Positions 23,005-33,587 of a DNA stretch of 64,000 nt are shown here, piece by piece. Within the stretch, counting starts at the first letter, position 1. Each line of letters opens with the position of its first letter. The DNA lies in NCBI GenBank assembly GCA_945859605.1, contig OX243817.1, positions 18,211,884 through 18,275,883 of the forward strand. Direction: 5' to 3'. The notes under the pieces were generated by a model. That model ran no database searches, was not told where the DNA came from, and saw only the letters and a program-made list of their open reading frames with translations. This DNA comes from Lumbricus rubellus. Lineage: Eukaryota; Annelida; Clitellata; Crassiclitellata; Lumbricidae. The translations under genes were made by a program, and so were the position numbers.

Positions 23005-24199
23005 CACCGTGGTTCAAAAAAAACTAAGCCAAATTGTTTTGCATATATCTCTACTACCAGATGACATATCAAGCTAATATTTTCCAAATATTTGGAGAAG
23101 TGGACCAAGAATATGATTCCAAAATTTCATGAGACAAAGTTGAACGGATGAAAAGATATGAATATTTAAACTTCATATGCCGAAATTTCAGTTTACAAGC
23201 AATTTTCAGTCTGATTCAATAAAATGTTTTCTTATATCTCTAATGCCTGATGATTAATCATTCTAACATTTTCCAGATATGTAGAGAATTGAACTAATAA
23301 TATGATTCCAACAGTATGGTTTATTATTTAATTAATTAAGATGCTCAAAATGTCCTCCTTCTGCTTGCATGCAAGCCAGGAAGCGCTGGCGCCATGCATT
23401 ACGCAACATCATCGTCAATTATCCCCTGGTCCAGGTCTTCCCACACTTCCAGTAAGCGTTGGTTGCTTCAGATCGTTTATATCATGGATTGTTGCCTCGT
23501 AGACTCCGTCTTGCATCACACTCCACACTTCATAGTCGACAGGATTCAAATCTGGGCTGTTCGGAGGCCATAATGTGGGAGAAATGCAGTCTGGCATCTC
23601 TCTTGTCAGCATTTCGATGGTTTCCATGGTTCTGTGGGCTGGCACTGTTCTGTTGAAAAAGAAATTTCTGACAACAGGTGGAAGATGTTGTGACAGCAGA
23701 ATATTGCGATAATATACTCCGTTAATTTTACTCCAGGATTCCTGAAGACCAAAATTTGGAACTATCAAGCATCGAAACCGCAGCGAACACCATAACAGAC
23801 TTGCTGAAAACAGACATTTCTGGAGATCAAGTTTAAATATTCATATCTTTCTATCCGTTCAAATTTATGACATGATATTTTGGAATCCTATTCTTGGTTC
23901 AATCCTCTAAATATCTGGAAAATTTTGGTATGATTAATTATCAGGCATTGGAGATATAAGAAAACCAGTTTAGCTTACTTTTTACTGAATCTGGCAGAAG
24001 ATTGCTTGTAAACTGCAATTTCGGCATATGAAGTTGAAAGATTCATATCTTTTTATCCGTTCAATTTTATCTCATGAAATTTTGGAATCATATTCTTGGT
24101 TCACTTCTCTAAATATTTGGAAAATTTTACCGTGATATGTTATCAGGCATCAGAGATATATGAAAAACAGTTTGGCTTAGTTTTTTTTGAACCACGGTG
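23005..24199. mobile_element. Tc1/mariner-like transposon nested in larger element
   Basis: Perfect inverted ends of about 29 bp begin CACCGTGGTTCAAAA and are flanked by TA on both sides (23003-23004 and 24200-24201). The inverted similarity continues inward for roughly 200 bp or more, with a second related module inside each arm. The interior carries the C-terminal half of a transposase on the minus strand. The element interrupts the first of two tandem units of the host transposon, so it arrived later. Confidence 0.9.
23340..23830 (-). pseudogene. Mariner-like transposase C-terminal remnant
   Basis: The minus-strand frame reads VPAHRTMETIEMLTREMPD, then LWPPNSPDLNPVDYEVWSVM, the DDE-domain end of an IS630/Tc1/mariner transposase with its last catalytic Asp (SPDLNPVD) present. 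The upstream catalytic Asp region reads FNRTVPAHRT where family members have an Asp before the Ala-His pair, so that residue is lost. A frame change follows near 23465 (the continuation LLEVWEDLDQGIIDDDVA is in another frame), and the N-terminal DNA-binding half is missing. Confidence 0.8.
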
Positions 24200-25075
24200 T
24201 ATATGATACTATCATGTTGCAATTAGTATAACTTACTGTATATATTTGTATAAACACTATTTTTGCACAACTAAAAACAGATATGATGTCCACACCAGAA
24301 AATTTGACAAAATGCTTATAGTTTTAGTTGCTGTTTACATCATCGTATTACCTGAATTGTTATAATATACTGTAATATTATTTATTATTATATGGTCAAT
24401 GGTTATAATGTTATTATTTACTAATATAATATATGACACAATCCTGCTAAAAAGAGAATAACTTACTGCTAATATTTGTACAAATACTACTTTTGTACAA
24501 CTGAATGGCTTCTCAAAAGTGGTATCCTTCAAATTTTAAACTGTAGGCCTAAAATTTCAAAATGTTCGGTCCTATTATTTGAACACATATATAGTAAAAC
24601 CTAAAAACAACATTGTACTACACATGGTTTCTTGAATTTGGCACCGGTAGTTTATTAGTTCTTGGTTGGTTTGTGTACCATTAAATATGATTTCAGAAAG
24701 TATGTCCTGGTCAGCAATTCAGGACCATCTTGGGAACAGGGCTAAACTGATATAGTGCTGAAAAAGTCAGCTTATATAGGCTACTATTATATTCATGTCT
24801 GCATTTATTCATTAGAATAACTCAGCAACAGGAGAACTGAGCTGCTGAACTCGATACATAAAGATATTTTTATTGTAATTATAATCATATATTATATTAG
24901 ATCCTAAAACTCTTTTTATCAGTACTGAATAGTCTAATGGAGTTATTTTGCTAAAATGGCACCTTAAAAGAGGAGGCCTACCATTACATTGTGGAAATAA
25001 CTCCCCTCTCCCAAAAAATATTTGTTAAGTGTTGCTTATATTTATTGAAGTCCACTCTTATAAGCACTGAAAAGT

Positions 25076-25410
25076 GTACAGGCAGTTTGTTAAGATGACA
25101 CCTTCAAATGCTGCCATTGCAATGTGGAAATTCAAAAAGTTTCTGATGGGGCTCTGAAAAAGTGCAGGTATTTGTTAAGATGGTACCTTAAAATGCTACC
25201 ATTGCAATGTGGAAATTCAAAAAGTTTCTGATGGGGCTCTGAAAAAGTGCAGGTATTTTGTTAAGATGGTACCTTAAAATGCTACCATTGCAATGTGGAA
25301 ATTCAAAAAGTTTCTGATGGGGCTCTGAAAAAGTACAGGTATTTTGCTAAGATGGTACCTTAAAATGCTACCATTGCAATGTGAAAATTCAAAAAGTTTC
25401 TGATGGGGAG
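25076..25410. repeat. 86-bp tandem repeat, about 4 copies
   Basis: The motif ATTGCAATGTGGAAATTC recurs at 25116, 25201, 25287 and (with one change) 25373, giving periods of 85-86 bp. Each unit includes AGTTTCTGATGGGGCTCTG, which gives way to a G-rich run in the last copy. The array lies at the right end of the 9-bp-duplication transposon. Confidence 0.9.
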
Positions 25411-25467
25411 GGGGCACATCCCCCTCCCCATACCCTCCCCCTGCGGGTCTCGGCGCTACGCGCCTCA

Positions 25468-25488
25468 CGAGCGTCCGAAGGACGCTCG
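25468..25488. repeat. Perfect CpG-rich hairpin
   Basis: CGAGCGTCC at 25468-25476 pairs perfectly with GGACGCTCG at 25480-25488 around a GAA loop. It sits in a CpG-rich stretch (25444-25490), very unlike the AT-rich surroundings, near the transposon's right end. Confidence 0.9.
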
Positions 25489-25560
25489 ATTGTCCCCCCC
25501 CCCAGAAACCTGAATTCCCCCCCCAGCGGGCGGGGACTAGATTAAACACTGTCTCATAGG

Positions 25561-25996
25561 CTCCATCAGCAGGTGTAGGCGTAGGCTATGCCTAAGTGTG
25601 TAAAAATTTTAGGAGCATGCATAAAACAGCTAGAAACTTTATTTACTAGGAGGAAACATAAATAAATTAGAAGCTAAAGCTTTGCACAGCGCTTGTGAAT
25701 AAGCTGTTGTCCTGCACTTAGCTTTTGGGTGGCGCTTTGGAAATTTGAAGATTAGGCGTGCGATTTAGCCTAGTTAGTTTAGTTTAGTTAGCCTAATTGC
25801 TTCATTGAGTTCACAAGTTGCCGCTTGTGATAAGCCCTTGACAATTTCTGTTGCATTTGTCATCTCTGAACACCCGCTCTTTCGCCTAGGAACCAACTGT
25901 CACACCATTCGAAATCATGTCTCTTATGTACTGGGAACCGTTATTTATACAACAACAAATAATGTTATGTATGCGTTAACGTAAGGAAAAAGTTAC
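25561..25996. other. Spacer between transposon and tRNA gene
   Basis: No gene is seen. AAAAA at 25987-25991 is the complement of a T5 run just past the tRNA 3' end and probably serves as its RNA polymerase III terminator. Confidence 0.6.
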
Positions 25997-26069
25997 CGAC
26001 CCTGACGAGACTCGAACTCGCAATCTTCTGATTCGAAGTCAGACGCCTTATCCATTAGGCCACAGGGCC
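25997..26069 (-). tRNA. tRNA-Arg(UCG)
   Basis: The minus strand folds as a full cloverleaf of 73 nt. The acceptor stem is GGCCCTG paired with CAGGGTC, including one G-U pair. The D-arm region reads GCCTAATGGATAAGGC; the anticodon stem TCTGA/TCAGA encloses loop CTTCGAA with anticodon TCG; the T-arm is GCGAG TTCGAGT CTCGT. The B box GTTCGAGTC is intact and there is no intron. A T5 terminator follows. It reads codon CGA. It is divergent from DXO, about 500 bp away. Confidence 0.95.
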
Positions 26070-26399
26070 ATCGGCGATATCTAAGCGGATTATTTTTAGT
26101 CATAGAACCAGTTTCGTTTAAACAACATATTTTATAACTAAAAAAGTTGACACATTAATATAAACTTAGTGTCGCACTACATTTGTAATTAAATTTCTAT
26201 GCTAATAAAAACCTTCGATGCTGGTATTTCGTTGAGCTGGCGAAAGACAGCGACGACTTATTTGCACTCTACACTCCATTATAATTAGCGCATTTGTAAA
26301 TTGTAAATGCTCTTCAGCTGTGGCAGATTTATTCCATTAAATAAATCCGTTGTGGAAATATTTCCAAGTTTGATCTGTCTTCAATAACTGGTTAGCCCA

Positions 26400-26438
26400 T
26401 TATGGTGTAAGAGTACTAAACTTACTCTTACACCATAA
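26400..26438. promoter_or_regulatory. Perfect 16-bp inverted repeat upstream of DXO
   Basis: TTATGGTGTAAGAGTA at 26400-26415 is exactly repeated in reverse complement at 26423-26438 around a 7-nt spacer. It lies about 140 bp before the DXO start codon, between that gene and the divergent tRNA. It may be a regulatory palindrome, a cruciform or a tiny mobile-element relic; function is not shown. Confidence 0.6.
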
Positions 26439-26576
26439 CTCAAGCGTGCAATTTACAGCACGACTAACTATGACAGATTCTATTCCATATCCGCTTCCGA
26501 TTTCGTTTTCTTGTCGAGAGTGAATTGGGCGAATAAATTGATTAAATGCTAATTAGTTAGTAATTATTTTTGGAAA

Positions 26577-29500
26577 ATGAAGAGATCCTGTGATGAAAGA
26601 GAGAGCAACTCTCAAAGCAGTTCATCGAGTAAGAGACAAAAGTTGTCGTCGTTTGATGTTTGGCCAAGGAACCATTTCGAACGCGCATTTCCTAAATATG
26701 TGCCCCCTCGAGAGATCGGTAAATTCTCCTTAAACGAACAGAGAGTATTTGTGCACGATGCATCACGACTACGGTTTTTCCACAATCCAGAAAATAATTT
26801 GCCTCACGAGACGAATAATGAATCTACGAGCGGAAAAACAGAAGACGTGAAAAAGGCGAAGGAATGCAAGAAATCTATGTTGTCGTTGAATCTCAGAGAT
26901 GGCTATCAGATATTTATTGAAAGAGATGAAAGCGTAAAGGAACATATAGATGACCTACTTAGATGGATTCTGTTAAATAAAGCAGAAGTTGTTGGAACTT
27001 CGACAGATAGGTAAATTGTTATTGTGTAGCGTTTTGTGTATCTTATAAGTCGTGAAAGTACGATCTACATTACGTATCAAATTCACTAGATACATGAGGT
27101 GTGATATATAATCAATTTTTTGTACAATGCACAAATCGTTGGGCTTCAGTCAAGTATTTAGCATCAATTGAGGTTTATATATTTTGTATTTGATCTATCT
27201 TGTTGAAGGCATTATTTTATTACCCTTATAAGCCCACAAATGTAGAGTCCTTGGTATATAACGTGGCTGGCAAATTTCAGACCAGTGTAGCGTGTCTGGC
27301 TATTTGCTCCGTGATGAAGGAGAATTCCACGGGCTCTCTTGGCTGAGCTAGACAACACCAAGTTTTCTTGGTTGCAGGTTCCTCCAGATGGAATGACCTC
27401 TTTGCAGAGCTACGCATATTACCTCTGACCAATCAAACTTTCTTTTATTATGAATTCTTAGTACAAGTTGTGGCACTTGAGAATGTGGCATTGTGGCTTT
27501 CTTAATTGAATCTCAGATCTGTAACCCCTTAATGACCAATGTGTAGTAAATGGTATGAGAATATGACATCGATCAGCAAAGTCTTATTTCTGAATTTTCT
27601 TACTTCTTAAGCTATGCATTAGTTTACTGCAAGAAGAAAAGTGCTTTTGATTTGATGTGATGTTTTGCTATTTTGAAGCAGAGTTCCAACCGATTTCGTT
27701 TGCTGGCGTGGTTTGTTGACAAAGATCTTATGTACACCATACGAAAATCGAGAGGGTTGGAAGCTAGCAGCTGCTCGCTACAGGAATTGCATCTACCTAT
27801 GCGAGTATGATACTCAGCAAAAAGTTGACGATAAGAGACACGAAGATCCTCGCCAGAAAGAAATGACGTACTGGGGTTTCAAGTTTGAGCAGTATGTTAC
27901 AACTGGTGAGGGTTGGAAATGGTAGTAATGTTTCTAATGTATTTCATTGTCTATCTTGTTGTTTTGGATAGACATATTAATTTTGGCCATGCCTGAGTTG
28001 GGAGCACCTGTGAATAGTTATCTTGAAGGTGCCTAAAGAAATTTCATAGATATATAGCGATACATAGAATGATGTCATAGAATGACAGTTTTGGGCAAAA
28101 TATCATGATTGTTGTGTAGTAAATTGTACCTGTAGGAAACTGCTTGAATAGTACGGTATTTGAAATATTTAGTAAATAGCTGTGTTGCATAGACAACACA
28201 TACATGTGCTATTTAAAAACTATTTAGGTAGTTTCAGTTGCAGGTTTTTATTTTTAAATCTTGCGCTTTACTATGGTTTTAAAATTCGGTTAGTAGTACT
28301 ACTGTTAGTTTAATTTAGTACTAGTTTCCTTAACTAAGGTCAATGGCACAGATAGTTTTGCAGATCTACTTGGTAAGCTATCAAGAAATGCTGCATTATT
28401 GTGTTATTGATGAATGCTGAAGATGATGTCGCTGACATTTGATAGTTTCACCACATTTGACCGATGTTTGTTTTCTTCTTTTCAGATTCTAAAGATGGTG
28501 TTCCTAACACAAAGAAGCCGGTCAACAGCAATGAAGCTTACGTCACAGTTGTCCGAACGAGTCTGAACAAACACTCTCTGGGTAAATGGTCATTGGTTAC
28601 AATTTGCACCGAAAATCAGCCCACTAGGTACCCACTAGGAGGCAGCCTTGATTGGTGGCTTCATTTTGATAGCCATAGCATGAACAAGTTAACCCTGTCT
28701 CTTCCTGTAAATGTAAACATGATGTTCACTTTTTCTAGACACATTCTAGGTTCATGCTATTAGAGATACTTTATAAATGTTTTAAAGGAATAAAATACAT
28801 TCTTAGCCTGCTGCTGAAGAAATTTATAATTTTCTCTTTTGGTGGAAAATGGAATGTCATAATAGAAACTACACCAATGCACATCACAGTTTGCATTGTT
28901 AGTTTAAATATTATATAGGGCTTTTATATACATATAAAATACTCTATTACTCGTATTTGACAGTTACCAGTTCTGTGTGAGTGTTGTCCAGCTAAGGTGA
29001 AATATTTACATTTTTCCTATAGTACAGGACATTTACTACCAATGGTTGAATGCAGTTTAACCATTTTATTGCGACAATCACAAATTTCTCAGTACACAAA
29101 ACAAACTTAAACAAGGCAATGATTTGTTACTTTTATGTTGAAGTCAAGACATAGTGAAATGGTTGGCATACTGGACTCTCAAGTGAGAGGCTGGGGTTCT
29201 TTTCCCTGCCAAGGCAGATATTGATTCAAGATTTTTGTTCCACTTGCGCCACACCATTAGCAGCTCAGCTAAAATGAGTACTCTGGCCATAAACAACAGG
29301 ATTTATTTGTTGGTCAATGATCACCATTTGAACCAGCCTTGAAGGGGTGCTATATGAAATTGCTAGTAAGTAAACTGTTGGTGGATAGATGAGATGAGAT
29401 GGTGAGGGAGAGGACTGGCCACCCACCCTTGTAAGAAAATCATGTCGCTAGCGCTTCATACCAATGGCTGCCTCTCAAGCTAGCTCAAATGACTGCTTCT

Positions 29501-32289
29501 TTTGCTTCAAGGCAGCACAAGGTCATCCATCCAACTGCTAACCGGGATCAGCTGTGCTCAACCTGCCAATAGAATACAATATCAAGACTCAAGAGTACCA
29601 ATTTATTTTATGGTCTGTCACATTCTAATCATATCGTACTAATCATCTAACTTCTATATCCAACTCTGGGTTGCTTGTCAGTAGAGTCATATGCTGTGTT
29701 GTGCTGGACCTGTCTTATTTAGTGGCTCCTTTTCTGTGAACAATATATTTTAATTAGGGGTTGCATTACTGGTATGTTAATATTTTTATTCTAGTTTTTG
29801 GGGGTGAGGTTGATTGTCGTGAGGGCAATGAATACGTTGAGCTCAAGACAAGTCGTGAAATGAGTGCACCAAACCAGTACAGAAACTTCAAACGGTTGGC
29901 CATATTCTGTAACCTTTTGTCTTTATAAGTATGCCTTTGGCCTGATGCCCAGGGTCCATTCGTATTTATTTAATTTATACTCATAAAAGAATTTTGCTCT
30001 CGGGACCAATTATTTTTTTAATGAACCCCGAGCATTCTCGAGACCAAGACCATTACTTTGAGGACAACAAGTCTGCAAGCAAATGGATGCATTATACAGC
30101 TTTGAAGTTTTATGTATAGTTGTATGCATATTACTTATTTAAAGTAGAATAAACTTAAAGCGTATGTTGTTTCTTTTATTGTAGTGTAAGACTGTAGGTA
30201 ATTAAATTGGACAATTAGGCTCATCATAAAAATTATCTTCACATATACTTCAACAGTTATAATGCAATATTTTGTTTGAAAAAATAATATTGTCTCGTAT
30301 TCTGGGGAAAAATTAATCTGCAAAAATTAGCCCACAATTGGCATACGGCCCTTGAGCTGTCCTTGAAATCTTGGGGTGACCCTCTGTTAAAAGAAGTTGC
30401 CCATGCCTGGTCTAATGCAACAATGAAAATTCATATAATTGTATGGCTACTTCAAAAGATAAGTTTTTCTTTCAAAACTACTGTAAGAGAATTTTGTATA
30501 GGCTTTGCGTCGTAGCAGTATCTCTGCTTGTATTTGTGATTGTAGTTGGCCCAAATAAATGTGCTTTTACTTTAATTGTGCACTGTGTCTGATTTCAGGT
30601 TTAAATTGATCAAATGGTGGGCACAGTCGTTTCTTGTTGGGATTGAAAAAGTCGTCTGTGGTTTTCGAGATGACAACGGGATCGTTAAATTTCTTGAGAC
30701 ATTCAGAACAAAAGAAATTCCCAAGTACTGCAGTGTGAGTCAATTGTCTTTGACAACGGCATTGATATTTTAATTGCCTTGAATACTTCTGGAAGCCATA
30801 AAAAACTACCTAGCTTTCTTCTCCAAAAGTCTTGCAAAATTGCAATTCAACGTCGGCATCTAACATGGTATATTAATGCTTAGATTTCATAATTATATTG
30901 TCACTGTTTATTGTATTAACTATTCTTTTGCATCTGTTTCATGTTTAAAAGTTTGTGAACACTTTGCCGTGTTTTACAACACACACACGGTACACCACTT
31001 GCGGTATTTGAGAGCGACCAATCACTTGCAGACCAGTACCACAGACCAGTGCGCACTGCTCTAAGGAAAGAGTTTTGCCTGTGTGTGTATGTGTTTGCCT
31101 CTGTCTGTGTGTGCGCACATGTTGTGTCTGTGTGCTCAAGTAGTCAGCAAACTTAATTCAAGTCTTTTTGTCTTTTAGATGCAGCCTCCTTTCAGAAAAT
31201 GTTGCTATTTTTTACACATTATGTTGTGAGCTCTAATTCAACAAGTACTGCCAATATGTATCATATTTTATGCTTATTTGTTGTTAAAGGATATTAACGA
31301 CCCCTGGAAAGGCACAGTTTGCTTCAATTTCTGTGACGCGTTCTTACAGTTCATCAAAGATTCCGTCCAAATGGATCATGATCGGTAGGCCAGACTGTTT
31401 CTCATTTTTTGTTTTAATTAATGAAGTAGCGCAAAATTAGTACTTAGTCTCTGATCTTTTGGATTAAGTACTCCATTGGTTTTTATTGTGATTTTGCTTG
31501 AAGCAACCATCAAATGATGTCTTGGACAGTGTGATAATGATGCTATGGGAGTCATAAGATCAGATTAGATTACAATTTGCACAGTATGATTTTGTGGTGG
31601 GACGTTAAATTAATTATTCATGAAAAATGAAAATATCAGGTATAAATTTATTATGGGAGTATAACACAATACAGGTATGCTGTAGCAAAATGCTAGTAGA
31701 TAGGATTATAGATAGTAAGTACATTCTAGAAGATGTGGAAGATGAACATTGAATGAAGCCGTGAAAAAAGTAAGAAACAATACAGCTAAATGCATTAAAG
31801 GAACTGAGCCTATGTAAGCAGTGAATCCTAACACAATGAACACAAAGAATTTTAAAGAATGAATGAGAAATAAGGATTTATAGTTATACAAATCTATTTT
31901 TTCATCATTACATGTTACAATGTCAAGTGTACAATCTGCAGTACTTAGTACTTTCCCTTTGATCTGTCATGTCTGTTTAAGTTGCTTTCCAATATACAAA
32001 CATTGGTGATTTGTTATTACAACTCTGAAAATCAGTTTGTGTTTAATAGCCATAATTGTAGGCAATTGTGTTTCTGCCTTTCAGAGGTATCTACGTTTTC
32101 GAGTGGATACCACGCCATCCTGTGTCGTGCACTCTTCAGAAACCCGACTCCGAGTATAACTTTCTGCCGCTTTGGTACACAGAAAACTTTGAATGTTCTA
32201 CGTCTGACAAGCGCATTGATCGAGACAGAAGCAGTTCATCGGCTGATGGATCGTCGTCTAAGCAATGCGAACTTTCCTCAAACGACTGA
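26577..32289 (+). CDS. DXO: DXO/Rai1-family decapping exoribonuclease
   Basis: Seven exons join in phase: 26577-27010, 27682-27905, 28486-28581, 29795-29894, 30599-30734, 31290-31384 and 32085-32289, encoding 429 residues. The family removes incomplete, NAD-type and other aberrant caps from RNA 5' ends and degrades the body 5'-3' (established for mammalian DXO and yeast Rai1). All signature motifs are present: WGFKFEQY with catalytic Glu near 214, GGEVDC (Glu 256, Asp 258), YVELKTS (Glu 267, Lys 269) and KWWAQSFL. The N-terminus has a Ser-rich then basic run (SSSSSKRQK) that could be a nuclear signal. The fourth donor (CG|GTTGGC) is non-ideal but phase and protein agree. The protein is about 30 residues longer than human DXO, mainly at both ends. 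It converges on TRAPPC13. Confidence 0.96.
27513..27570 (-). mobile_element. Partial TTAA-hairpin family copy
   Basis: CCTTAATGACCAATGTGTAGTAAATGGTATGAG resembles one half of the hairpin elements at 36311, 58117 and 61056 (shared block TAGTAAATGGTA). The other half is lost. It lies in DXO intron 1. Confidence 0.5.
29140..29372 (+). mobile_element. Probable tRNA-derived SINE
   Basis: A tRNA-like head (GTGAAATGGTTGGCATACTG, then CTCAAGTGAGAGG) with a weakened B box is followed by a body and the tail CTTGAAGGGGTGCTATATGA, the same tail type as other SINEs here. It lies in DXO intron 3. Confidence 0.5.
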
Positions 32290-32320
32290 GAGACAAAGTC
32301 TGACAAGGACAACACAATAT

Positions 32321-32396
32321 TTAACCCTTTACCCGTTCATTTTTCCTGTTAAGTGTTTTCAGCGGATATTCTCGGGGCAAATGGGTAAAGGGTTAA
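32321..32396. mobile_element. TTAA-bounded hairpin element in DXO 3' region
   Basis: TTAACCCTTTACCCGTTCAT at the left and the inverse, ATGGGTAAAGGGTTAA, at the right define a 76-bp palindromic element with TTAA at both ends, as made by piggyBac-type insertion. It begins 31 bp after the DXO stop codon. Confidence 0.7.
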
Positions 32397-32400
32397 TAAA
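32395..32400 (+). terminator. Candidate DXO poly(A) signal
   Basis: The first AATAAA after the DXO stop codon is 106 bp downstream. Its first two bases are the end of the TTAA hairpin element's right boundary. Use is not demonstrated. Confidence 0.4.
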
Positions 32401-32677
32401 CACTGAGTTGATGCAGTTGACTAATATGCCATTGTTTGATAACAGCCAACATACTGGGAGACTGAAGCTGGCCGACGTTGGTACAATGTGAAAATGGATG
32501 GGACAGAATATCGTTTAGAATGATATGCAGGCCTTTTCTGTTCTAATCTTTATTCCATTTTTATGTGAAATTATTCACGAAAGATGAAAATATGAGTTAT
32601 AACAAAAATGATTTTTGTTCCTGTGAATATAATATAACTCAGTGCAGTCCTGCCAAAAAGAAATGTTTACAGCCATT

Positions 32678-32759
32678 GTTTGTTGACTAACAACTGTCAG
32701 TAACCCAGCAGGCCCAAAGTTTGTTGACTAACAACTGTCAGTAACCCAGCAGGCCCAAA
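32678..32759. repeat. 41-bp direct duplication
   Basis: Two adjacent, essentially identical units starting GTTTGTTGACTAACAACTGT (32678 and 32719) lie in the space between the convergent genes. Confidence 0.9.
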
Positions 32760-33247
32760 ACATATTTACTGCACAGGTTGCAGTGAATTTATTTGGAAGC
32801 AAGATTTAAATATGTTTTTGCAAAAAATATGATACAACCATTTGGTTTGTAGCTGTAGTGTACAGCTTTTTAATGCTTATGCAAAAAGTAGGATAGGACC
32901 ATTTAGTTTACTGAGTAATTTTTTAACTGTTATTGCTTAATAACTCCAAACATTGGAAAAGAATGAATAGTTATGATAAACGATTGTAATTGTACTAGTT
33001 ATGCTGATGAACTTGTGATCCCTAGAAATTAGTAAAGAGTACAGCTTACGCAGGCACATAATAAATGAACCAGCACTGTACAATACTTGACATTTTACTG
33101 ACTTCAAATTGAATCCTGTCATTTAAAAGACACTTTCAGCATTTCTTACCATATAGCATTTTCTTTATGCCTAAATTGCAACTCACAGATCAAACAAAGT
33201 AATATTAATACCGTACATGCTTTGTGGCAATGAACAGAATCTCTGTA

Positions 33248-33253
33248 TTTATT
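33248..33253 (-). terminator. Candidate TRAPPC13 poly(A) signal
   Basis: AATAAA on the minus strand about 310 bp past the TRAPPC13 stop codon is the first exact hexamer I found downstream. Confidence 0.35.
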
Positions 33254-33462
33254 GCATTAAAGTGCAAACTTTGCTTTTAAATGCCCTTGACCAGATTTAA
33301 CTGATGCAACAATCGACAAAACGAGTTCGAAATTCAATTATGAATTTTTGCTTAAATTTGCAATGTCCTCTCGGCCCAAGATATAAGTCTGTACAAATCG
33401 TTAAAGAATGATGAGTGAGTGCTGTGCATGATTTATCAAGAGTCACAAGTGGATAGCTGGCG

Positions 33463-33587
33463 ATTCACGCTGGTGATTCAATGTCTGGTGATTCAGGCTG
33501 GTGATTCAATGTCTGGTGATTCAGGCTGGTGATTCAATGTCTGGTGATTCAATGTCTGGTGATTCAGGCTGGTGATTCAATGTCTGG
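33463..33587. repeat. 13/15-bp minisatellite overlapping TRAPPC13 stop
   Basis: Alternating units GATTCAATGTCTGGT (15 bp) and GATTCAGGCTGGT (13 bp) fill the stretch, about nine units in all. The TRAPPC13 reading frame enters the array from the right and ends at a TGA within a 13-bp unit (33566-33564 on the minus strand). Confidence 0.93.

Larger units (their letters stand above)
22815..25551. mobile_element. 2.7-kb DNA transposon with 9-bp target duplication
   Basis: Perfect 15-bp inverted ends CAGTGTTTAATCTAG (22815-22829) and the reverse complement (25537-25551) are flanked by the 9-bp direct repeat TCTCATAGG (22806-22814 and 25552-25560). A 9-bp duplication suggests a Mutator-like or similar superfamily, though CAGTG ends also recall hAT. 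Subterminal regions have long G and C tracts on both sides. The interior holds two tandem units of about 210 bp (split by a mariner-like element), four 86-bp tandem units and a CpG-rich hairpin. No transposase of its own is seen, so it is non-autonomous. Confidence 0.85.

Noticed and set aside
27310..27440. LINE C-terminal fragment in DXO intron 1
   Set aside because: A weak resemblance (WNDLFAELR-like) appears in one frame, but it is too short and broken to support.
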